NCBI GenBank assembly: GCA_016185425.1 | Contig: JACPNQ010000037.1 | Location: 124,001-188,000 of the forward strand | Length of the DNA: 64,000 bases | Source: Acidobacteriota bacterium | GTDB lineage: Bacteria; Acidobacteriota; Terriglobia; Bryobacterales; Bryobacteraceae | Direction of reading: 5' to 3' | In this document: positions 9,331-19,112 of the stretch, piece after piece | Numbering within the stretch: the stretch's first letter is position 1 | Layout: every line of letters starts with the position of its first letter | Made by a program: the position numbers and the translations under genes | The notes under the pieces: model-generated | Told to the model about the DNA's origin: nothing | Databases searched by the model: none | Seen by the model: the letters and a program-made list of their open reading frames with translations, nothing else

Positions 9331-9579
9331 TTACGTCGCTGTAGGCAGATGCCAGCCGCGGCGGATGGCAATCATGCGGATGGAAAAGCATAGGACGGCC
9401 CCCGCAACGGTAGTCGCCGCCGGAGGAAAGTGAAACACGTCCCCAGCCACCACAACCAGCGCGCCAGCCAATGCCACGATCGCATATAGCTCCGCGCGCA
9501 GCACCGTCGGAATTTCGTTCACCAGAATGTCGCGCAGTACGCCGCCTCCAATGCCCGTCATGATCGCTCCACTCGCCGG
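9331..9579 (-). pseudogene. C-terminal remnant of a TRIC/UPF0126 (YicG-like) membrane channel gene
   Basis: The frame encodes MTGIGGGVLRDILVNEIP followed by VLRAELYAIVALAGALVVV and a last helix, which is the second half of the duplicated three-helix TRIC/UPF0126 family. Intact members are about 200 residues, and only about 76-80 remain here. An in-frame TAG (9580-9582) lies just seven codons upstream of the Met, so the first repeat is missing rather than displaced. No start signal of note is seen. It is most likely a relic. A short expressed half-channel is conceivable because the family is built from two similar halves, but I consider decay more likely. Confidence 0.7.
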
Positions 9580-9695
9580 CTATCTCCCCGCGCGCCGCGC
9601 CAATCAAATCGATCCTGCCGTCAGCCTCCGCTCAAACTGAAGGCATAAGAGTGTCGATCGGCTCAGAACGTACACAACCGTTTTGACGGCCTAAC

Positions 9696-10256
9696 TCAGT
9701 GACCGCCCGTAAAGCGCCGGATCCAATCGGCGTAGCGGATTATCCAACCCTGCAAAAACGCCTTGCTCCTTGCGTCGGTGATATCGCCTTCCGCGTTGAA
9801 ATAGTTGTCGTCCACGCGCACGAATGCTTCCGGCTGTCCCATGGTCGGGACATCCAGGTACGCAAGGATGTTCCGCAAATGCTGCTGAGCCATCGACGTG
9901 CCCGCCGGCCCGGCCGACGCGCCCAGAACGCCCGCCGGCTTGCCCGCCCATGCACTCTGGCCGTACGGCCGCGATGCATGGTCGATGGCATTTTTCAATA
10001 CGCCGGGTATCGACCGGTTATATTCGGGTGTCACAAACAATAGACCATCGGCGGCCCTGATCTGGTTCTTGATACGGTTCACGGCTGCCGCCGACGATGC
10101 ATCGTCGTCCTGATTGTAAAGGGGCAGGTCGTCGATCCGAAGCGGGTCGAACGAAAATTCCGGCGGCGCCATCTTCGTAACGGCCGCGGCCAGGCGTCGA
10201 TTGTAAGAGTCCTTTCGAAGACTGCCGGCAACCAGAGCGATCTTGTATTGGCTCAT
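9696..10256 (-). CDS. NADPH-dependent FMN reductase
   Basis: 186 residues from the ATG at 10256. Flavodoxin-fold reductase of the NADPH-dependent FMN reductase family: VAGSLRKDSYNRRLA is the phosphate loop, DDLPLYNQDDD follows, FVTPEYNRSIPGVLKNAIDHAS is the strongly conserved flavin-contact segment, and GASAGPAGTSMAQQHLRNIL follows. It would reduce flavin, quinone or azo/chromate-type acceptors in the cytoplasm using NAD(P)H. It stands alone, between the TRIC remnant and the divergent DUF1501 gene. Confidence 0.92.
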   Translation of the reverse strand: MSQYKIALVAGSLRKDSYNRRLAAAVTKMAPPEFSFDPLRIDDLPLYNQDDDASSAAAVNRIKNQIRAADGLLFVTPEYNRSIPGVLKNAIDHASRPYGQSAWAGKPAGVLGASAGPAGTSMAQQHLRNILAYLDVPTMGQPEAFVRVDDNYFNAEGDITDARSKAFLQGWIIRYADWIRRFTGGH

Positions 10257-10351
10257 TTCCAAAGACCTTTCCAAATTCAATCTAACCCGGTTCCGCGGCC
10301 GGACGCGGCCCGGAATCCGCGCCATCACCCTGATATCCTAACCCCAACACC

Positions 10352-11737
10352 GTGATCTCACGCCGCCAACTCCTGGAACGCACCACCCTCGGCTTCGGCA
10401 GCATCGTCCTCGCGGACATGCTCAAAGGGGCGACGGTCCCCAACGACCTCAATCCCCGACCCACACATTTCCCTCCGAAAGCCAAAGCGGTCATCCAACT
10501 CGTCCAAAACGGCGGCCCCAGCCAGATGGACCTCTTCGACCCCAAACCTACTCTAAAAAGACTCGCCGGCAAACCCCTTCCTGGTGGTGTCGAAATTCAT
10601 CAGCCCAACAACGTCAACACCCTTCTCCCTTCTCCCTTCGAATTCAAAAAGTACGGCCAGTGCGGCATGGACATCTCCGACATGCTTCCCCACACTGCCA
10701 AAATCGTCGACGACCTCTGCTTCATCCGCAGCATGAACACCGAGCACAACAATCACCTCGAAGCGCTCAACATGCTGCTCACCTGCAAAATCTTCCCCGG
10801 CCGCCCCGTCATGGGCGCATGGATCGGCTATGCGCTCGGCACGGAAAACCAAAGCCTCCCCGCCTATGTTGTCCTCCGCGACCCGACAGGCTACACCGTC
10901 GGGGGCAAGCAATTGTGGGCGAATGGCTACCTGCCGGCCCTTTACTCCGGTGTCGAGTTCAGCATGAAAGGCGCGCCCGTTCATCACCTGAATCCGCCTG
11001 CGGACCAACCCGCCGATGCCCAGAAAGCAACCCTGGACCTATTGGCCAAAATAAACGAGAACCACTACAAACAGCACCCTGGTGAACTCGAGCTCGAAGC
11101 CCGGATCCGCAACTTCGAACTGGCCGCCCGTATGCAGCTCGCCGCTGGCGAAGTTCTTGACATCTCCAAAGAATCCGACGCCACCAAGAAGCTCTACGGC
11201 ATCGACGATCCCAAGTCCGGCCCCTACGCCCTCCGCTGTCTCATGGCGCGCCGCCTGGTCGAAAAGGGTGTGCGCTTCGTCCAGGTCACCACCAGCCCCG
11301 GCCAGCCCTGGGATCACCACAACAACATTTTGCGGGACATGAACAAGATCGCCACCGAAGTCGACCAAGGCTCCGCGGCGCTCATCCAGGATCTGAAATC
11401 CCGAGGTCTCCTCGACAGCACGATCGTCATGTGGGCCGGTGAATTCGGACGTCTCCCAACCACGCAGAACGGCGACGGACGGGATCACAACCGCAACGCC
11501 TTCACCATCTGGTTCGCCGGCGGCGGCTTCAAAAAAGGGCTCATCTACGGCGAAACCGACGAGTTCGGCTACAAGGCCGTCGTCGACCGCGTTCCCGTTC
11601 CCGACATGATCGCCACCGTACTCCGCCAACTCGGCATGGATCACCAGAAGATCCAATACCCCAACGGCGGCCGCCTCGAAACTCCGTCCGATGTCACCGT
11701 CACAGGCGCCAAGCCAGTGCTCGACCTCCTCGCATGA
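10352..11737 (+). CDS. DUF1501 protein with Tat signal
   Basis: 461 residues from a GTG start. The N-terminus is a twin-arginine signal (SRRQLLERTTLGFGSIVLA). The body has DUF1501 hallmarks: QNGGPSQMDLFDPKP, FIRSMNTEHNNHLEALNML, GKQLWANGYLPALYSGVEF, VTTSPGQPWDHHNN and MWAGEFGRLPTTQNGDGRDHN, an alkaline-phosphatase-like (sulfatase-like) metal-site pattern. The function is not established; the family is exported and is typical of Planctomycetota and Acidobacteriota. Its stop overlaps the start of the PSD1-type gene (ATGA at 11734-11737). These two families occur as a pair and probably work together outside the cytoplasmic membrane. Confidence 0.88.
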   Translation: MISRRQLLERTTLGFGSIVLADMLKGATVPNDLNPRPTHFPPKAKAVIQLVQNGGPSQMDLFDPKPTLKRLAGKPLPGGVEIHQPNNVNTLLPSPFEFKKYGQCGMDISDMLPHTAKIVDDLCFIRSMNTEHNNHLEALNMLLTCKIFPGRPVMGAWIGYALGTENQSLPAYVVLRDPTGYTVGGKQLWANGYLPALYSGVEFSMKGAPVHHLNPPADQPADAQKATLDLLAKINENHYKQHPGELELEARIRNFELAARMQLAAGEVLDISKESDATKKLYGIDDPKSGPYALRCLMARRLVEKGVRFVQVTTSPGQPWDHHNNILRDMNKIATEVDQGSAALIQDLKSRGLLDSTIVMWAGEFGRLPTTQNGDGRDHNRNAFTIWFAGGGFKKGLIYGETDEFGYKAVVDRVPVPDMIATVLRQLGMDHQKIQYPNGGRLETPSDVTVTGAKPVLDLLA

Positions 11738-14373
11738 GACGCATTCTCTTCCTCCTCGCCCTCCCCGCGTTCGCCGAGGTCCCGCGCTTCGAAAAAGACG
11801 TCCTCCCGATTCTCACGAAATACTGCTTTACCTGCCATGGCCAAAGCTCCCCCAAGCTCGGCCTCGACCTCCGCAGCGCCGCTAGCGTACTGCGTGGCAG
11901 CCACAACGGCCCCGTCATAACCTCCGGCAAGCCAGACGACAGCCTCCTCTGGAAGAAGGTGTCGACTCGCCAGATGCCGCCCTCCATCTACGGCCAGAAG
12001 ATCCCCGACGCCGAGATCGAAGTCATCAAGCAATGGATCGAAGGCGGCACTCCCTCCGACGCTCCACAGTCCGCCTCCGCCGTCATGCCGGCCATTTTGA
12101 AGGACCGCTGCGCCAACTGCCACAGCGGTGCCAAACCCGCCGCCGGCTTGAGCCTTACCAATACCGCCGAAGCACTCAAAGGTAGCGCCACCGGCCCCGT
12201 CATCGTCGAAGGTTTTTCCGAACGCAGTCTCCTCGTGCGGCGCATCGCCAATCACACCATGCCGCCTAAAGGCGCCGGCGCACCGCTCGCGGATACAGAA
12301 CTCCGCGATATCCGCGCCTGGATCGACGGCGGCAACTTCAGCGAGTTCGCAAAGGCCAACGAAGCCGACCGCCCCTTTACCGCGCTGGAAGCCCCTGCCA
12401 TAACTAAGGCCCAGCGGGACTTCTGGGCATTTAGGAAGCCGGAACCTGCACTGCTCCCGAAAGTCAAAGCAAAGGCCCGCGCGCGCACGTCCATCGACAC
12501 CCTTATCCTAGCCAGGCTCGAATCGAAAGGCTTGTCATTTAGTCCCGACGCCCCCAACGAAAAACTCCTCCGCCGGGCGTATCTTGATCTCACAGGCCTC
12601 CCGCCGGCACTCTCCGAAATCGAAGAGTTTCGCAAAGACGGCGACTACGAAAAACTCATCGACAAGCTGCTCGCATCACCGCGATACGGCGAGCGCTGGG
12701 GCCGCCAATGGCTTGACGCCGCCGGCTATGTCGACACCACCGGCAAGGACTTCGACCCCAAGAAAACCGAATATGCCGACGGCATGTGGCGCTATCGCGA
12801 CTACGTCGTCAACGCCACGAACAGCGACAAGCCCTGGAACCGCTTCCTCACCGAACAGATAGCCGGTGACGAGCTGATCGACTGGCGCTCCGCGAAACAG
12901 TACACGCCGGAAATCACCGAGCTCCTCGCCGCGACCGGGTACATGCGGAATATCCTCGACATTACGCAAGAGGACATCAGCAACCTGCCCGTCGAACGCT
13001 ATGAAGCGCTCTTCAAACTAGTGGAAAAGGTCGGCAGCAGCACGATCGGCATGACCGTGAACTGCGCCCGCTGCCATACCCATAAATTTGATCCCATTCC
13101 ACAGCGCGACTACTACCGCTTTCTCGCCCTCTTCACTACGTCCTACAACCCAACCGACTGGATCCAGCCGCAGAATCGTCACCTCTACAACGTGCCTACC
13201 GCCGAAGCCGAAGGCATCCGGAATCGAGTCCTGGAAGAACAATTGAGTAAGATTCCGGAAGCCATTCGCGACGATGTGAAAAAGGCGCTCGCTGCGAACT
13301 CCGACGTTCGCACCGAAATCCAGAGGTATCTCTTCTCCAAATTCAATCCGAACTTCCAAAAGGAGTTCGACAAAGACCCCGAATACCATAAGCTCGCCAA
13401 AATTCAGGCCCTTTGGGATGTCGGCGAAGTACCGAAAACTCGCCTGCTCCAACGTGGCAGTGCCGATGCTCCCGGACCGCGTGTTACCCCTGGCTTCCTC
13501 GAGATCCTAAGCGAGAGTGGGAAGACGGACGCCATTCGCTCCACGAACGCAAAGGGCAAAACAAGCGGCATCCGTCTCGCCTTCGCCGAATGGCTGACTA
13601 ATCCCGCTCACCCGCTCACCGCGCGCGTCATCGTCAATCGAATCTGGCAAGGACACTTCGGCACTGGAATCGTCGCCACGTCCGACAACTTCGGCACCAC
13701 AGGCACACCGCCGTCCAACCAGCCGCTCCTCGATCACCTCGCTCTTGAGTTCATGAACAACGGCTGGAGCGCGAAATGGCTGCACAAGCAAATCATGCTC
13801 TCGACCGCCTATCGCCAGTCATCGCAACAGAACGACAAAGCAACGGCCATCGATCCCGACAACGCATTGCTCTGGCGCATGAACCTTCGCCGGCTCGACG
13901 CCGAGGCTCTCCGCGACTCGGTCATCGCCGCCTCCGGTAAACTTGATCTCACCGCCGGCGGTCCGCCCATCGCGCTCGAAATGCGCCCCGACGGTTTACA
14001 GATCGTTTCGACGAAAGAAACCGAAAACGCGAAGTGGCGCCGCAGCATCTACCTCACCCACCGCCGCACTTATCCGATGAGTTTCCTCGGTGTCTTCGAC
14101 TATCCGATCATCGACACCAACTGCACCCGCCGCACTCCCTCCGCGACTCCTCTTCAGTCGCTGACTATGCTCAACGACGAGTTCGTTTGGCAGGCAGCAG
14201 AGGCGATGGCCAAGCGTGCCGAGAACGACATCGACACCGCCTATCTCATCGCCTTCGCCCGCAAACCGTCGAAGGAAGAGCGTGATTTGGCATCAGAATT
14301 CCTGCAGAAAATGCCATTCAAGGCGCTTATGCAAGCGCTCCTAAGTGCGAACGAATTCCTTTACGTCGACTAG
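11734..14373 (+). CDS. PSD1-type cytochrome c protein (DUF1549/DUF1553)
   Basis: 879 residues with a short signal peptide (LFLLALPAFAE). Two planctomycete-type cytochrome c modules lie at the N-terminus: YCFTCHGQ (C31, C34, H35) with a following MPPSIYG, and RCANCHSG (C126, C129, H130) with MPPKGAG as likely distal Met. Then comes the DUF1549 region (DTLILARLESKGL, RRAYLDLTGLPP, ASPRYGERWGRQWLD, NCARCHTHKFDPIPQRDYY; the last could be a further heme or metal motif) and DUF1553 at the C-terminus (TARVIVNRIWQGHFG, LLDHLALEF, SLTMLNDEFV). It is an exported, probably heme-bearing partner of the DUF1501 protein; the substrate is unknown. Confidence 0.9.
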   Translation: MRRILFLLALPAFAEVPRFEKDVLPILTKYCFTCHGQSSPKLGLDLRSAASVLRGSHNGPVITSGKPDDSLLWKKVSTRQMPPSIYGQKIPDAEIEVIKQWIEGGTPSDAPQSASAVMPAILKDRCANCHSGAKPAAGLSLTNTAEALKGSATGPVIVEGFSERSLLVRRIANHTMPPKGAGAPLADTELRDIRAWIDGGNFSEFAKANEADRPFTALEAPAITKAQRDFWAFRKPEPALLPKVKAKARARTSIDTLILARLESKGLSFSPDAPNEKLLRRAYLDLTGLPPALSEIEEFRKDGDYEKLIDKLLASPRYGERWGRQWLDAAGYVDTTGKDFDPKKTEYADGMWRYRDYVVNATNSDKPWNRFLTEQIAGDELIDWRSAKQYTPEITELLAATGYMRNILDITQEDISNLPVERYEALFKLVEKVGSSTIGMTVNCARCHTHKFDPIPQRDYYRFLALFTTSYNPTDWIQPQNRHLYNVPTAEAEGIRNRVLEEQLSKIPEAIRDDVKKALAANSDVRTEIQRYLFSKFNPNFQKEFDKDPEYHKLAKIQALWDVGEVPKTRLLQRGSADAPGPRVTPGFLEILSESGKTDAIRSTNAKGKTSGIRLAFAEWLTNPAHPLTARVIVNRIWQGHFGTGIVATSDNFGTTGTPPSNQPLLDHLALEFMNNGWSAKWLHKQIMLSTAYRQSSQQNDKATAIDPDNALLWRMNLRRLDAEALRDSVIAASGKLDLTAGGPPIALEMRPDGLQIVSTKETENAKWRRSIYLTHRRTYPMSFLGVFDYPIIDTNCTRRTPSATPLQSLTMLNDEFVWQAAEAMAKRAENDIDTAYLIAFARKPSKEERDLASEFLQKMPFKALMQALLSANEFLYVD

Positions 14374-14399
14374 GGTCTTGAGAGCGCTGCAACCAGCGC

Positions 14400-15338
14400 T
14401 CAAGGTTTTGATGGTGGGACTTCAGGCTTCTTGGACTCTTCAACAACTGGCGGTCGAAAGCGCGGAATGCGGGGCACCGGTTTCGCGGTCGCCAACTCCA
14501 CATACACCTGCAGGAGACGCCCGCGTTCAGCAGGCTCTATCATCAACTGGCGAATCTTTCCAACGGGCTCTGAAAGGGCGAACGCCTTCTCGGCCGGCCG
14601 CACGGCGTACAACACCGCCGCCAACTCGCCGGTCGTTGCGTCCTTGCCAAACACCCGGAATGCATCGGCTACCGGGTGAGCCGGGAAGGCGGCGAATTCT
14701 TTGTCGAGCGTGGAAACGGGAAAGAGGACAGAGGTACCGGCGGAAGGGCTAACGGAGATGATTGGCGTCGGCCAGCCTGCGGCTTCCAAGTCTTTTGCCG
14801 CCAACGGGGTAGAGCAGACGAGGTGCTTCACCTTCGCCGCAATCACTTCCTTGGCGCCAGCCAGATTCAGTACGTTCAACAGGTTCGTAGGCGGCCCGGC
14901 AAGGACCACGGCCGCGTTCTGATCGTGCTGCGCGGTGAACGCGTTGCGGATCAGCGCATGCGCCTCAGCCGTGTCAGTCAGCTTCTCGATGCCATGGTTG
15001 TAAGTCGCTGCGCCGTCAGGACTTCTGCGATTGAGTGGGCCGGTCAACAGATTGGTGTCGCCAGGAATTTTTCCATCGGCCGCCAACCCCACCGGCAGCG
15101 TCCGTGCGAAGGAGCCGAACGCACCGGAAACGGCACCCGCATAGAATCGTCCAACCACCTCGCAAAATGCTGCGGACAAAAGACTTGTCCGTGTCGAAGA
15201 GATCGACACGACGCGGCACTCGTTCTTTCCGTCGAGCCCATACAGCACCGCCAGAGCGAGCGCTGTTTCGACTCTGGAGCCCATATCGGAGTCAAAAATG
15301 ACACCTAAACTGGGCTTTCCTTGGCCTCTAAACTGCAT
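14400..15338 (-). CDS. Nucleoside hydrolase-like protein
   Basis: 312 residues, the usual length for the inosine-uridine-preferring nucleoside hydrolase family. The N-terminal GVIFDSDMGSRVETALALAVL corresponds to the DxDxxxDD calcium motif of the family, but it reads DSDMGSRVE, so the second Asp pair is replaced. GDTNLLTGPLNRRSPDGA, HDQNAAVVLAGPPTNLLNVL and VKHLVCSTP align with later family segments. The altered metal motif makes classic nucleosidase activity doubtful. The tail is Pro/Lys rich. It starts 2 bp after the DUF1552 stop, so it is the last gene of a DUF1592-DUF1552-hydrolase operon. Confidence 0.78.
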   Translation of the reverse strand: MQFRGQGKPSLGVIFDSDMGSRVETALALAVLYGLDGKNECRVVSISSTRTSLLSAAFCEVVGRFYAGAVSGAFGSFARTLPVGLAADGKIPGDTNLLTGPLNRRSPDGAATYNHGIEKLTDTAEAHALIRNAFTAQHDQNAAVVLAGPPTNLLNVLNLAGAKEVIAAKVKHLVCSTPLAAKDLEAAGWPTPIISVSPSAGTSVLFPVSTLDKEFAAFPAHPVADAFRVFGKDATTGELAAVLYAVRPAEKAFALSEPVGKIRQLMIEPAERGRLLQVYVELATAKPVPRIPRFRPPVVEESKKPEVPPSKP

Positions 15339-15340
15339 TT

Positions 15341-16687
15341 TTATGCCAAATTGAGGCCATCAATGCGGCCCGTTGCGTCACCGAAATGCTCCACTTTGAC
15401 GTCCATGCGGTCCATCATCGCGAGGTAGAGATTCGAGATCGGCGTCTCTTTGCGGTAGGTGATGCGGCGGCCGCCTTTGATCGTGCTGCCGCCGCCGCCA
15501 ACCAACATCACCGGGAGGTTTTCGTGCGTGTGCCGGTTGCCGTCGGAGAGGCCGGCGCCGTAGACGATCATCGAGTTGCCGAGCAGCGTCGAGTCGCCTT
15601 CCTTAATCGCCTTCAGACGCTCCATCCACATGCCGAACTGCACCATGTGGTACTCGTTGATCCGCGTGACCTTGTCCAGCAGTTCCTGTTTGCCCTGGTG
15701 ATGGGTAAGCGGATGGTGGCCGTCGGGGATGCCGATCTCGCGGTAGGGCCGGGAGGTGCCTTCCCGTGTAACGAGGAACGTCACCACACGGCTCATGTCG
15801 GCCTGGAAGGCGACTGTGATCATGTCGGACATGAGCTTGAAGTGCTCGGCGAAGTCGGCAGGAACGCCGTAAGGTTTCGGCATGCCGGGGTTGACCTGCG
15901 CGTTGTCCTTCTCGGCCTTCTCCAACTGGATTTCAATTTCGCGAATGGACGAGAGATACTCGTCAAGTTTTCGACGGTCGGTGGGGCCGAGGTCGCCTTG
16001 AAGTCTCTTCGTGTCGCCGGTGACGAAGTCGAGAATGGAACGGCGGTACTTCGATTGGCGGGCGCGCTCTTCGGGGTTCAGCGCGGCGCCTTTGCCGAAG
16101 AGGCGTTCGAAGAAGGCGCGCGGATCCAGCACGGGCGGGAGCGGCTGGGTTTCGCTGCGCCAAGAGAGATTGTTGGTGTAGGCGCAGGAGTAACCGGAGT
16201 CGCAGTCGCCGGCCTGTCGCGCGTCTTCCAGTCCGACTTGCAGGGAGGGAAAGCGAGTGGCCGAGCCAACTTTGTTGGCGACGATCTGATCGCAAGAGAT
16301 GCCAGCCTTAATGTCGGTCATCGTTTTGCGCGGCTGCATGCCTGTTAGATAGGCGCCGCAGCAGCGGCCGTGATCGCCGGCGCCATCGAGCAGCGCGCGC
16401 CCACTGTTCTGGGTCAGATTGCTGAGGATGGTGATGTCCTGGCGCATCGACTCCATCGGCTTCAGGATCTTTGGCAGATCGCCAACGAAGGCTCCCTCTT
16501 CTTTCGGTGTCCAGTGCCGCATGTCGATGCCATTGGGCACATAAACGAAGGCCATGCGGACTGGCTTGCCGCCGGGGACGCGGCTGGAGTTCATGGCCGG
16601 CGCCATAGCGTCGAAGAACGGCAGGGCGATGGCAGTACCTGCGCCGCGCAGCATGGTACGCCGGGAGAGGGTTTTCTTGGTGATCAT
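15341..16687 (-). CDS. DUF1552 protein with Tat signal
   Basis: 448 residues. The N-terminus SRRTMLRGAGTAIALPFFDAM is a Tat signal. DUF1552 features are FVYVPNGIDMRHWTP, ILSNLTQNSGRALLDGAGDHG, AYLTGMQPRKT, a Cys-containing segment DCDSGYSCAYTNNLSW, LSSIREIEIQLEKAE, and GAGLSDGNRHTHENLPVMLVGGG. It resembles the DUF1501 family and likewise occurs next to a multidomain cytochrome protein. Its start codon overlaps the stop of the upstream DUF1592-type gene (ATGA arrangement). It is exported; the function is unknown. Confidence 0.88.
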   Translation of the reverse strand: MITKKTLSRRTMLRGAGTAIALPFFDAMAPAMNSSRVPGGKPVRMAFVYVPNGIDMRHWTPKEEGAFVGDLPKILKPMESMRQDITILSNLTQNSGRALLDGAGDHGRCCGAYLTGMQPRKTMTDIKAGISCDQIVANKVGSATRFPSLQVGLEDARQAGDCDSGYSCAYTNNLSWRSETQPLPPVLDPRAFFERLFGKGAALNPEERARQSKYRRSILDFVTGDTKRLQGDLGPTDRRKLDEYLSSIREIEIQLEKAEKDNAQVNPGMPKPYGVPADFAEHFKLMSDMITVAFQADMSRVVTFLVTREGTSRPYREIGIPDGHHPLTHHQGKQELLDKVTRINEYHMVQFGMWMERLKAIKEGDSTLLGNSMIVYGAGLSDGNRHTHENLPVMLVGGGGSTIKGGRRITYRKETPISNLYLAMMDRMDVKVEHFGDATGRIDGLNLA

Positions 16688-18999
16688 CGTTGGGCTACCT
16701 GCTGTTTGGGTGCTTCGCCGCGCCGCATTTGGAACGGGAGGCTCTGCACGATTTCGTTGATTAGCAACTGGAAGGGGTAACCATTGGCGGAAAGCTTTTT
16801 GCCGATGGCATCTACGGTCCGGCGGTCGTAACGCTCCAGACCTCTACCCAGAGAGTATGTCAGCATCTTCTCCGTAATGCAGCGGGTAAATTCCGGCATT
16901 TGGTCCAGGAGAAGGGTGCGCATCTCGGCGGGTGATTGGAAGGACTTTCCATTAGGAAGGGTCCCACTGACGTCGAGATCGAACTTGCCGTCTTTCGAGC
17001 GCCACTTGCCGGTTCCGTCGTAGTTTTCCAGACCAAATCCGAGTGTGTCCATGCGGTTGTGGCAGGAGGCGCAGACGGCGTTTGTGCGGTGCTTTTCCAT
17101 CTGCTGACGAAGCGATCCGGCGCTGCCGACCGTATCTTCATTGAGCGGCGGTACATCCGGAGGAGGAGCGGGGGGCGGCGCGCCCAGCACATTTTGCAGC
17201 ACGTATTTGCCGCGGATGACCGGCGAAGTGCGTGTGGGGTAGCTCGACACAGTGAGAACGCTGGCGTGGCTGAGGATGCCGCCGCGCTGCGGCGTGTTCA
17301 GTTCCACGCGCCGGAAGTCCGGGCCGGACACGCCTTCGATACCGTAATGCTTGGCGAGCATCTCATTCAGGAATGTGTAGCGCGCGGTGAGAAACTCGGT
17401 GAGCGGGCGGTTCTCACGGAGGATGTACTCGAAGAGCATGCGCGTTTCGGTGCGCATAGCTTCCTTCAGCTCCGGACCCCACTCAGGGAATTTTTGGGGA
17501 TCGGGCTTGACGCTATCGAGGTTGCGAATCTCGAGCCACTGGCCTGCGAAGTTATCGGCAAGCGCTGCGCTGCGGCCGTCTGCCAACAGGCGCTTGATCT
17601 GTGCCTCGAGCACGCCGGGTGCGCGGAGCTTATTCGCCTCGGCGAGCACGAGCAACTCATCGTCAGGCGTGGAACTCCACAGGAAGTAAGAGAGGCGGGA
17701 GGCTAGTTCGAGGTCCGAGATTTTGTGAACGCGAGCGGGGTCGTTGGGCGTGGGGTGCTTCTCGATGCGGAAGAGGAAGTGGGGCGAAACGAGCACCGCC
17801 TGAATAGCCAGTTGCAGGCCTTGTTCAACGGTCTGGCCTTCTTTGCGTGCCATAGCGACGAAGCCTTCGAGCGGGGCGATGTCGGCGCGGGTGACAGGAC
17901 GGCGGTAGGCGCGCCGGGTAAGCGTGGTGAGGATCTTCGTCACGCAGGCTGAGCCGGTACTGGGATCGCAAAGCAGAACCCGTTTGCGGCTGGCGCGTTC
18001 GACCTTTGCCGGGTAGGGGCCGATGAACTTGATCATGTTGAGGAACTTGTTCTTCCTATCGCTGTAGGCTTCTTTGTCTGTGAGCGTTTTGACGAAGTCG
18101 TCACCGATGAAACCGGCGCGGAAGACGTGGTCGCCTTCGGGCAAGTAGACGCGGAAGTGTTCCTCTGAATAGGGATTGAAATAGACGAGTCCGGATGGCT
18201 TCGTCTCCACCTTCTGTTTGTAGATGAGCTTGCCGTCCATCCAGAAGCCCATTTCGACGGGAGCGGCGTCTTTGGCGCGTTCACCCGGTAGCCCGATCGT
18301 CACTTCATATTCGCCATCCCAGTCGACGCGATGAGTGGCTTCGATGTTGGAGCGGTTGAGGCGGCGGATGGTTTTCGTTTTGGCGTGATATTCGAACTCG
18401 ATGGGCTTCGCGGGGAGAGGGTCGGCGCCGAGAGCGCGGGAGGCGATGGTGTCGGCCGCTTCGAGGTATTTCTCCATGAGGACGGGCGAGATGGTGAGGA
18501 CATCGCCAATGTTGTCGAAGCCGTAGCCGGAGTCATCGGTGGGGAAGTCCTTTTCGGCGCGGAAGTCGACCGCGAGGAGGTCGCGGATGGTGTTGGTGTA
18601 CTCGACGCGGTTGAGGCGGCGGGCGGTGACGCGGCCGGGATCGGGTTTGACGTTTTTGTCGGCCTTCTCCCATTCCGCCTCGATGAATGTTGTGAAGGCG
18701 TTGATCTGCTCGACCGACGGACGGGGGAGCCCTTTGGGCGGCATTTCGCCAGAGCGGACTTTTTGGACGACCTTCTCCCAGTCTTCGCGGGCCGTGAGTA
18801 GCGTGGCGGGGTTGGTGAACGGCGCGAGGTTAACGCTACCGGATTGTACGCGGTCGTTATGGCAGGCCAGGCAGTTCTTGTTTAGCAGCGGTTGCACGGA
18901 ATGGTCGAACCCCGGCTTGACAGGCCCCTGGGCGACGAGCAGCGCGGCGCACACGGGCAGCGCGGCTATCGCGACGGAGCGCATCGACACAATTGGCAT
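16684..18999 (-). CDS. Planctomycete-type cytochrome c protein (DUF1587/1592/1588/1585 architecture)
   Basis: 771 residues from the ATG at 18999; a Met 27 bp upstream and one 15 bp downstream are also possible. The core signal peptide is RSVAIAALPVCAALLVAQ. A heme motif NCLACHND follows within the first 50 residues with MPPKGLP as possible Met ligand (PSD domain). Next are DUF1587 (VTARRLNRVEYTNTIRDLL, DFPTDDSGYGFDNIGDVL), a carbohydrate-binding-like beta region, DUF1595/DUF1592 (LTRRAYRRPVTRADI, SRLSYFLWSSTPDDELL), DUF1588 (SYPTRTSPVIRGKYVLQN, CASCHNRMDTLGFGLENYD) and DUF1585 (YSLGRGLERYDRRTV). It is exported and probably heme-bearing, the partner of DUF1552. Confidence 0.88.
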   Translation of the reverse strand: MPIVSMRSVAIAALPVCAALLVAQGPVKPGFDHSVQPLLNKNCLACHNDRVQSGSVNLAPFTNPATLLTAREDWEKVVQKVRSGEMPPKGLPRPSVEQINAFTTFIEAEWEKADKNVKPDPGRVTARRLNRVEYTNTIRDLLAVDFRAEKDFPTDDSGYGFDNIGDVLTISPVLMEKYLEAADTIASRALGADPLPAKPIEFEYHAKTKTIRRLNRSNIEATHRVDWDGEYEVTIGLPGERAKDAAPVEMGFWMDGKLIYKQKVETKPSGLVYFNPYSEEHFRVYLPEGDHVFRAGFIGDDFVKTLTDKEAYSDRKNKFLNMIKFIGPYPAKVERASRKRVLLCDPSTGSACVTKILTTLTRRAYRRPVTRADIAPLEGFVAMARKEGQTVEQGLQLAIQAVLVSPHFLFRIEKHPTPNDPARVHKISDLELASRLSYFLWSSTPDDELLVLAEANKLRAPGVLEAQIKRLLADGRSAALADNFAGQWLEIRNLDSVKPDPQKFPEWGPELKEAMRTETRMLFEYILRENRPLTEFLTARYTFLNEMLAKHYGIEGVSGPDFRRVELNTPQRGGILSHASVLTVSSYPTRTSPVIRGKYVLQNVLGAPPPAPPPDVPPLNEDTVGSAGSLRQQMEKHRTNAVCASCHNRMDTLGFGLENYDGTGKWRSKDGKFDLDVSGTLPNGKSFQSPAEMRTLLLDQMPEFTRCITEKMLTYSLGRGLERYDRRTVDAIGKKLSANGYPFQLLINEIVQSLPFQMRRGEAPKQQVAQR

Positions 19000-19043
19000 A
19001 GATCCCAATTGTAAATAACGCTGCACCCCCTTTGCAGGTTACC

Positions 19044-19079
19044 CTGCCCCGGACAAAGGGGCAGGAAAGGTGATATAAC
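19044..19079 (+). promoter_or_regulatory. Putative promoter and hairpin before the second receptor gene
   Basis: In the 113-bp divergent gap between the DUF1592-type gene and the second receptor, TATAAC (19074-19079) could be a -10 box with CGGACA (19050-19055, 18-bp spacer) as a weak -35. CTGCCCC (19044-19050) and GGGGCAG (19058-19064) form a 7-bp inverted repeat over the -35. An extended G-run just before the ATG at 19113 serves as ribosome site. Seen by eye only. Confidence 0.35.
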
Positions 19080-19112
19080 TTCGCTCATCTTGTCCATCCC
19101 AATGGGGGGTCC

